The notes under the pieces: generated by a model | The model's input: the letters and a program-made list of their open reading frames with translations, nothing else | What the model was told of the DNA's origin: nothing | Database searches by the model: none | Origin: Gammaproteobacteria bacterium | GTDB lineage: Bacteria; Pseudomonadota; Gammaproteobacteria; Pseudomonadales; Azotimanducaceae | NCBI GenBank assembly: GCA_009840715.1 | Contig: VXNE01000203.1 | Span: forward strand, 4,695 to 9,788 | Reading direction: 5' to 3' | Length of the DNA stretch: 5,094 nt | Translations under genes and position numbers: made by a program | Part shown: one piece after another, positions 1 through 3,778 of the stretch | Layout: the number at the start of each line of letters is the position of its first letter | Numbering within the stretch: the stretch's first letter is position 1

Positions 1-1579
1 TGCCCGTCGCTATCGCGAACACGTTCGGGTCGAAGATGATGTCCTCGGGAGGGAAGCCGATCCGGTCGACGAGCAGGCGGTAGCAACGCTCCATGATCGC
101 CTTGCGGCGGGCCAGGGAGTCTGCCTGCCCCTCCTCGTCGAAGGCCATGACGATCACCGCGGCGCCGTAGCGCCGGCACTGTTCGGCACGCTCGAGGAAG
201 AGCGCCTCGCCGTCCTTGAGGCTGAGGGAGTTCACCACGCATTTGCCCTGCACCCGGCGCAGGCCCGTCTCGATGACCTCCCACTTGCTGGAGTCGATCA
301 TGATCGGCACGCGGGCGATGTCGGGTTCGCTCATCGCGAGGTCGAGGAAGCGTTCCATGGCGGCCATGCCGTCGAGCATGCCCTCGTCCATGTTGACGTC
401 GACGATCTGGGCGCCGTTCTCCACCTGGCCCCGGGCGACATCGAGGGCGTCCGCGTAGTCGCCGGCCCGGATGAGGCGCCGGAACCGGGCGGACCCCGTG
501 ACGTTGGTGCGTTCGCCCACGTTGACGAACAGCGAGTCGGCGGTGATCTCAACCGGCTCGAGACCGGCCAGGCAGAGCGTGGCCCTTGCCGCGGGTGGCC
601 GGCGCGGCGGGAGTCCCGACACGCGCTCCGCGATGGCGCGGATATGGTCGGGGGTCGTCCCGCAGCATCCGCCGACCAGGTTGACGAGGCCGCGGCGGGC
701 GAAGTCCCCGATCGTGTCGGCCATGGACTCGGGCGTCTCGTCGTATCCGCCGAACGCGTTCGGGAGACCCGCGTTGGGATGCACGCTCACGAACGTCGGC
801 GCCAGCCCGGCGAGTTCCTCCACGTGCGGGCGCAGCGCTTCGGGACCGAGCGCGCAGTTGAGTCCCGCGAGCAGGGGCCGCGCGTGAGCGACCGAATGCC
901 AGAACGCGGCGCACGTCTGTCCGGAAAGCGTGCGGCCGCTCGCGTCGGTGATCGTCGCGGACACCATGATCGGCAGTTCCACGCCGCGGGCGTCGAGGAC
1001 GTGCCGGATAGCGAACAGTGCCGCCTTCGCGTTCAGCGTGTCGAAGGCGGTCTCGATCATGAGGAGGTCGACGCCGCCGTCGATGAGCGCCCCCACGGCC
1101 TCGCGGTAGGCGGTGTCAAGGTCCTCGAACCGCACGTTGCGGAACCCGGGATCGGCGACATCCGGGGAGATGCTGGCGGTCCGGTTGGTCGGGCCGAGCA
1201 CGCCCGCCACGAACCGCGGGCGGTCCGGCGTTGCGTATGCGTCGGCCGCCGCTCGCGCGATGCGGGCCGACGCGAGGTTCATGTTGTAGACGGCCCCCTC
1301 CAGGCCGTAGTCGGCCTGGGCGATGCGCGTGGCCGTGAAGGTGTTCGTCTCGATGACGTCGGCGCCGGCATCGAGGAATGCCCGGTGCACCGCGTCCACG
1401 ACGTCCGGCCTGGTCAGGGCGAGGACATCGCCGTCGCCCCGCAACGGCAGTGGATGGTCCCGGAACGCCTCGCCCCGGTAATCGTCCTCGGTCAGGCCGT
1501 AGGACTGCTGCATGGTCGCGGTCGCGCCGTCGAGGAGCAGGATGCGCTCTTCCAGGGCGGCCGCAAGCGGGTGTGTCAT
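1..1579 (-). CDS. metH: Cobalamin-dependent methionine synthase, N-terminal part (runs off left edge)
   Basis: MetH transfers a methyl group from 5-methyltetrahydrofolate through cobalamin to homocysteine, giving methionine in the cytoplasm. The window holds the first 526 codons of a protein that is about 1,200 residues in E. coli. Residues 1 to about 325 are the homocysteine-binding barrel: LLLDGATATMQ near the N-terminus, DVIETNTF around 74-81, and the zinc ligands Cys242 (GLNCALGP) and Cys305-Cys306 (VGGCCGTTPDH), matching Cys247, Cys310 and Cys311 of E. coli. From about residue 346 comes the pterin-binding domain (FVNVGERTNVTGS, then QIVDVNMDEGM and MIDSSKWEVIE). The cobalamin and activation domains would lie left of the window. 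The ATG at 1579-1577 is preceded by an in-frame TAA only 12 bases upstream with no other start between, so this start is forced. No good Shine-Dalgarno sequence is visible. It is divergent from nfuA. The reading frame is intact with no missing key residues. Confidence 0.97.
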   Translation of the reverse strand, partial: MTHPLAAALEERILLLDGATATMQQSYGLTEDDYRGEAFRDHPLPLRGDGDVLALTRPDVVDAVHRAFLDAGADVIETNTFTATRIAQADYGLEGAVYNMNLASARIARAAADAYATPDRPRFVAGVLGPTNRTASISPDVADPGFRNVRFEDLDTAYREAVGALIDGGVDLLMIETAFDTLNAKAALFAIRHVLDARGVELPIMVSATITDASGRTLSGQTCAAFWHSVAHARPLLAGLNCALGPEALRPHVEELAGLAPTFVSVHPNAGLPNAFGGYDETPESMADTIGDFARRGLVNLVGGCCGTTPDHIRAIAERVSGLPPRRPPAARATLCLAGLEPVEITADSLFVNVGERTNVTGSARFRRLIRAGDYADALDVARGQVENGAQIVDVNMDEGMLDGMAAMERFLDLAMSEPDIARVPIMIDSSKWEVIETGLRRVQGKCVVNSLSLKDGEALFLERAEQCRRYGAAVIVMAFDEEGQADSLARRKAIMERCYRLLVDRIGFPPEDIIFDPNVFAIATG

Positions 1580-1771
1580 TTTCGCTGGGCGTTACGCGGA
1601 CGCCGCCGACACCGAACGGTCGGACACCGTAAGGTCAGAAGCTGTATGAGCGCAATAGAAGTTCTGCGGCCTCGTCCTGAGACCAGTTCATGATGGTGGG
1701 CGGGACGGACGCTGGAGTCCGTTTCGGTTACCATACCCAAGCCTTTTGGTCGGGTTTGGCGGAGCGAAGCC
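1580..1771. promoter_or_regulatory. Divergent metH/nfuA intergenic region with hairpins
   Basis: This 192-base stretch separates two divergent genes and must hold both promoters. A hairpin spans 1701-1726: ACGGAC (1705-1710) pairs with GTCCGT (1717-1722), and the stem extends to ten pairs counting two G-T wobbles. A smaller dyad lies at 1611-1620 (ACCG/CGGT) inside a GACACCG direct repeat (1608-1614 and 1623-1629). TACCAT at 1729-1734 is a weak -10 candidate for nfuA, with no convincing -35 upstream. I looked for SAH, SAM and cobalamin riboswitch cores on the metH strand and for an IscR-type site before nfuA and recognised none. An 18-codon frame on the minus strand (1691 down to 1635) is not called as a gene. 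Confidence 0.4.
1761..1764 (+). promoter_or_regulatory. Ribosome binding site of nfuA
   Basis: GGAG lies seven bases before the GTG at 1772. It decides the start: the GTG gives a first residue run (M-I-D-I-S-E-A-A-Q) that lines up with the E. coli NfuA N-terminus (M-I-R-I-S-D-A-A-Q). Confidence 0.7.
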
Positions 1772-2350
1772 GTGATCGACATTTCCGAAGCCGCGCAGGA
1801 CTACCTGAAGGACCTGCTGTCGAGGCAGGAGGAAGGCTGCGGCATCCGCATCTTCGTGGCGCAGCCGGGCACGCCGCATGCGGAGACCTGCATCGCCTAC
1901 TGCCGCCCCGGAGAAGCGGCCGAGGACGACGTCCCGGTGGAGTACGGGGCGTTCACGGCCTATTTCGAGAAGCGTAGCGAGCCCTACCTGGTCGATGCGG
2001 TGGTCGACTTCCAGGAAGACCGCATGGGCGGGCAGCTCACGATCAAGGCCCCCAACGCGCGCACGCCCAGCGTCGGGCCCGACTCGCCCATCGAGGACCG
2101 CATCAACTACGTCCTCTACAACGAGATCAACCCGGGCCTCGCGTCCCACGGCGGCATGGTGACGCTCGTCGAGGTCGTGGACGGCGACACCGCCGTCCTC
2201 CAGTTCGGCGGGGGCTGCCAGGGATGCGCCGCCGTCGACATTACCCTGAAGCAGGGCGTCGAGAAGGCGCTCATCGAGCAGGTCCCGGAACTCGCCGCGA
2301 TCCGGGACGCCACCGACCACACCATCACGGAGCACGCCTACTACCGCTGA
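1772..2350 (+). CDS. nfuA: Fe-S cluster biogenesis protein NfuA
   Basis: NfuA is a cytoplasmic carrier that accepts [4Fe-4S] clusters from the assembly scaffold and passes them to apoproteins, notably under oxidative stress or iron limitation. The protein is 192 residues; E. coli NfuA is 191. Residues 1 to about 95 form the degenerate A-type domain (VAQPGTPHAETC, then FEKRSEPYLVDAVVDF and QLTIKAPNAR). Residues from about 107 form the Nfu domain with the cluster-binding pair Cys149 and Cys152 in FGGGCQGCAAVD, at the same positions as in E. coli. The C-terminus EHAYYR matches the family ending EHSYY. The start is GTG, supported by a GGAG site and by homology. It stands alone: metH is divergent upstream and aroF convergent downstream, 32 bases away. 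Nearby rimO encodes a protein with two Fe-S clusters, a plausible client, but it is not in the same transcript. Confidence 0.97.
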   Translation: MIDISEAAQDYLKDLLSRQEEGCGIRIFVAQPGTPHAETCIAYCRPGEAAEDDVPVEYGAFTAYFEKRSEPYLVDAVVDFQEDRMGGQLTIKAPNARTPSVGPDSPIEDRINYVLYNEINPGLASHGGMVTLVEVVDGDTAVLQFGGGCQGCAAVDITLKQGVEKALIEQVPELAAIRDATDHTITEHAYYR

Positions 2351-2385
2351 CCCCGGCGGCGCGCCCTTCGCAGGGTCCCGGGTCA
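2348..2385. terminator. Possible bidirectional stem between convergent nfuA and aroF
   Basis: TGACCC (2348-2353) and GGGTCA (2380-2385) form a perfect six-base inverted repeat; it contains the TGA stop of nfuA on one strand and the TGA stop of aroF on the other. Inside it CCCT/AGGG (2364-2367 and 2372-2375) form a small hairpin around TCGC. There is no T-run on either side, so it is not a canonical intrinsic terminator. A shared stem for both ends is possible, but the long unpaired arm between the two stems weakens the case. Confidence 0.3.
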
Positions 2386-3459
2386 GCCGGCGCGGGCGAG
2401 GTCCACGCGCCCGACGAGGGCGTCGCCAAGCCCGTCCGCCAGTTCCATGAGCAGGGACTCCGTCTCGGACCAGCCGATGCAAGCGTCGGTGATCGAGACG
2501 CCGTAGTTCAGGTGGTCGCCCAGCTTCTGGCTGCCCTCGGAAAGGTTGCTCTCCAGCATGATGCCGATGATCGAGCGGTTGCCCTCGTCGATCTGTGCGG
2601 CGACGTGGCGGGCGACGGCGGGCTGGTTCCGGTGGTCCTTGTTCGAGTTGGCGTGCGAGCAGTCCACCATGATGTTCTCCGGAAGGCCCGCGGCGCGGAG
2701 TTCGCCTTCGCACGAAGCGATCGCGCCGTGGTCGTAGTTGGGGCCGGAATGCCCCCCGCGCAGCACGATGTGGGCGAGGTCGTTGCCCCGGGTGTGGATG
2801 ATGGCGACCTGGCCGGACTGGTTGATGCCGAGAAAGCGGTGCGGCTTGGTCACGGAGCTCAGGGCATTGATCGCCACGTCCAGGGAGCCGTCCGTGCCGT
2901 TCTTGAACCCCACCGCGGACGACAGGCCGGACGCCATCTCGCGATGGGTCTGCGACTCGGTCGTGCGGGCCCCGATGGCGGACCACGCGATAAGGTCGTG
3001 CAGGTACTGGGGCATGATCGGATCGAGCGCCTCGGTCGACAGCGGCAGGCCCATCGCGGCGAGGTCGATGAGGAGCTGGCGCGCGATCCGGATGCCGTCC
3101 TCGATGTGGAACGAGTCGTCGAGATACGGATCGTTGATCAGCCCCTTCCAGCCGACGGTCGTGCGGGGTTTCTCGAAGTACGCGCGCATGACGACGAGGA
3201 GGCTGTCCCTGGTGCGTGCCGCGACCTCGTTCAGCCGGCGCGCGTACTCCACAGCGGCGTCCACGTCATGAATGGAGCACGGCCCAACGACGACGAGCAG
3301 ACGGTGGTCGCGTCGTTCCAGGATCTTGCGTACCTGGCGGCGTGCATCGGCGACCTGCGTGAGGACCGTCTCGGGCACCGGCAGCGCTGCCTTGACCGCA
3401 TACGGAGTCGGCAGGACCTCGTTGGCGAGCACGTTGAGATTCTCCGTCTTTGTTTGCAT
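2383..3459 (-). CDS. aroF: 3-deoxy-7-phosphoheptulonate (DAHP) synthase, class I, AroF-like
   Basis: This enzyme condenses phosphoenolpyruvate with erythrose 4-phosphate to DAHP, the first committed step of the shikimate pathway to Tyr, Phe and Trp. The protein is 358 residues, the usual class I short form. The metal ligands are Cys61 (GPCSIHD), His269 (DCSHANSNKD), Glu303 (MLESN) and Asp325 (SITDACIGW). Other signatures are YFEKPRTTVGWKGLINDP, GARTTESQTHRE and GFKNGTDGS. Of the three E. coli isozymes it is closest to Tyr-sensitive AroF: it shares FxGINQxGQVA around 209-219 and CSHxNSNKDxRxQPAVA around 267-283, plus an Asn near residue 9. Tyr sensitivity is therefore inferred, not shown. The ATG at 3459 is chosen because GGAGG lies five bases upstream and the family begins there; an in-frame GTG at 3540 would translate through the attenuator hairpin. 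Expression is probably controlled by the leader peptide and terminator just upstream. Confidence 0.95.
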   Translation of the reverse strand: MQTKTENLNVLANEVLPTPYAVKAALPVPETVLTQVADARRQVRKILERRDHRLLVVVGPCSIHDVDAAVEYARRLNEVAARTRDSLLVVMRAYFEKPRTTVGWKGLINDPYLDDSFHIEDGIRIARQLLIDLAAMGLPLSTEALDPIMPQYLHDLIAWSAIGARTTESQTHREMASGLSSAVGFKNGTDGSLDVAINALSSVTKPHRFLGINQSGQVAIIHTRGNDLAHIVLRGGHSGPNYDHGAIASCEGELRAAGLPENIMVDCSHANSNKDHRNQPAVARHVAAQIDEGNRSIIGIMLESNLSEGSQKLGDHLNYGVSITDACIGWSETESLLMELADGLGDALVGRVDLARAG

Positions 3460-3464
3460 GGGAC

Positions 3465-3469
3465 CCTCC
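3465..3469 (-). promoter_or_regulatory. Ribosome binding site of aroF
   Basis: GGAGG on the minus strand lies five bases before the ATG at 3459 and settles the start of aroF. It begins only seven bases after the T-run of the upstream terminator, so terminated transcripts would end just short of it. Confidence 0.85.
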
Positions 3470-3476
3470 AAAACGC

Positions 3477-3510
3477 AAAAACCCCGACGGCGGCTGCCTG
3501 TCGGGGTTCT
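3477..3510 (-). terminator. Intrinsic terminator (attenuator) in the aroF leader
   Basis: On the minus strand AACCCCGAC (3508-3500) pairs perfectly with GTCGGGGTT (3488-3480); a G-T and an A-T pair extend the stem to eleven. The 3' arm runs into five T residues at 3481-3477. The loop AGGCAGCCGCC can fold further through GGC/GCC. This is a canonical intrinsic terminator, yet it lies between a leader peptide gene and aroF in the same direction, about 20 bases before the aroF start. That position marks it as a conditional attenuator rather than the end of an operon. Confidence 0.9.
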
Positions 3511-3557
3511 CATCGAGAGGCAGCCCGCGCGGCCTCTCACAAAGGAGTGCGCCGCGC
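3492..3557 (-). promoter_or_regulatory. Alternative antiterminator and anti-antiterminator stems of the aroF leader
   Basis: Three competing pairings follow the leader stop codon on the minus strand. Stem A is GCGCGGC (3557-3551, beginning at the last base of the TAG) with GCCGCGC (3533-3527). Stem B is GAGAGGC (3538-3532) with GCCTCTC (3521-3515). Stem C is GGCTGCCT (3525-3518) with AGGCAGCC (3499-3492), the latter being most of the terminator loop. A and B overlap and exclude each other, as do B and C. C and the full terminator would need a pseudoknot with only three bases to span eight pairs, which is sterically unlikely. A with C gives read-through; B with the terminator gives termination. 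The complementarities are exact; the switching is inferred. Confidence 0.65.
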
Positions 3558-3652
3558 TAGCGGGGCGGATAGGCGAACCAATAGCCCGAGCGGCGTCCGG
3601 TACGGACCCCGCTCTCGGGCTTCGCCTGGCGGTTCGACTCGTTGAGCTTCAT
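3557..3652 (-). CDS. Aromatic leader peptide for attenuation of aroF (31 residues)
   Basis: This 31-codon frame begins ATG-AAG-CTC at 3652 and ends with TAG at 3557. Residues 24-28 are Tyr-Trp-Phe-Ala-Tyr (codons at 3583-3569), followed by Pro-Pro-Arg and the stop. The first 23 residues are polar and basic with no aromatic residue, so all aromatic codons are packed at the end. Directly downstream come alternative stems, an intrinsic terminator and aroF, whose product starts the synthesis of exactly these three amino acids. This is the layout of ribosome-mediated attenuation: scarce charged tRNA-Tyr, -Trp or -Phe would stall the ribosome and prevent termination. No good Shine-Dalgarno site precedes the ATG; a candidate promoter is so close that the message may be leaderless. 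The frame stays open upstream into the rimO region, but that extension is treated as chance. The peptide itself probably has no other function. Confidence 0.85.
   Translation of the reverse strand: MKLNESNRQAKPESGVRTGRRSGYWFAYPPR
3584..3620 (-). repeat. Strong hairpin inside the leader peptide gene
   Basis: GCCCGAG (3620-3614) pairs with CTCGGGC (3590-3584). Inside, CGG pairs with CCG and GTCCG (3607-3603) with CGGAC (3599-3595) around a TAC loop. With a two-base bulge and one G-G mismatch this gives about fifteen pairs. The stem ends one base before the first aromatic codon (TAT at 3583). It may pause RNA polymerase or tune when the ribosome reaches the control codons; this role is inferred. 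Confidence 0.6.
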
Positions 3653-3661
3653 GGCGCGCGG

Positions 3662-3690
3662 ATTCTCTGCGCTCGCCCGGGAAAAAGCAA
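3662..3690 (-). promoter_or_regulatory. Candidate sigma-70-type promoter of the aroF leader
   Basis: On the minus strand TTGCTT (3690-3685) and GAGAAT (3667-3662) are separated by 17 bases and match three and four positions of the -35 and -10 consensus. Transcription would begin near 3655-3652, at or within three bases of the leader ATG. It is the best pair I found in the 126-base divergent region, but the match is modest. Confidence 0.4.
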
Positions 3691-3715
3691 CCGCTCCGGG
3701 AACGCATGAGGGCGG

Positions 3716-3750
3716 GCCCGCGCCGCGGGCTACAATACGCCGCCGCGGCG
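3716..3750 (+). promoter_or_regulatory. Candidate rimO promoter flanked by GC-rich dyads
   Basis: TACAAT at 3731-3736 differs from the -10 consensus at one position and lies 42 bases before the rimO start. No convincing -35 is present at the usual distance. A perfect inverted repeat GCCCGC/GCGGGC (3716-3721 and 3725-3730) abuts the hexamer upstream, and the ten-base palindrome CGCCGCGGCG occupies 3741-3750 where transcription should begin. They could be operator-like, but such dyads also arise by chance in GC-rich DNA. Confidence 0.45.
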
Positions 3751-3769
3751 ACACGGGCCGGCAGACCCC

Positions 3770-3774
3770 AGGAG
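3770..3774 (+). promoter_or_regulatory. Ribosome binding site of rimO
   Basis: AGGAG lies four bases before the GTG at 3779, slightly close but strong. It fixes the start just before the conserved RimO opening I-G-L-V-S-L-G-C-P-K. Confidence 0.75.
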
Positions 3775-3778
3775 AAAC

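Noticed and set aside
1635..1691. 18-codon frame upstream of metH on the minus strand
   Set aside because: There is no ribosome binding site, no Met-rich control cluster that would suit a methionine leader, and the third-base composition is unlike the neighbouring genes.
644..1693. Long open frame on the plus strand opposite metH
   Set aside because: It is antisense to an intact, strongly conserved metH frame. Its translation is Arg/Gly/Val-rich without recognisable motifs, as expected for the mirror frame of GC-rich coding DNA.
1730..1755. IscR-like operator before nfuA
   Set aside because: ACCA/TGGT and CCAA/TTGG half-sites exist, but the spacing does not fit the type 2 IscR consensus as I know it.
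1688..2986. 432-codon minus-strand frame across nfuA and part of aroF
   Set aside because: It crosses nfuA antisense and aroF out of frame, is Arg/Pro-rich and has no domain signature; the two real genes account for the sequence.
3460..3540. 27-residue N-terminal extension of aroF from GTG at 3540
   Set aside because: It would translate the terminator stem, lacks family similarity and lacks a ribosome binding site, whereas the ATG at 3459 has GGAGG five bases upstream.
2224..3645. 473-codon plus-strand frame over nfuA end, aroF and the leader
   Set aside because: It is antisense to aroF and its attenuator. Its residue composition follows the mirrored codon pattern, with no motif recognised.
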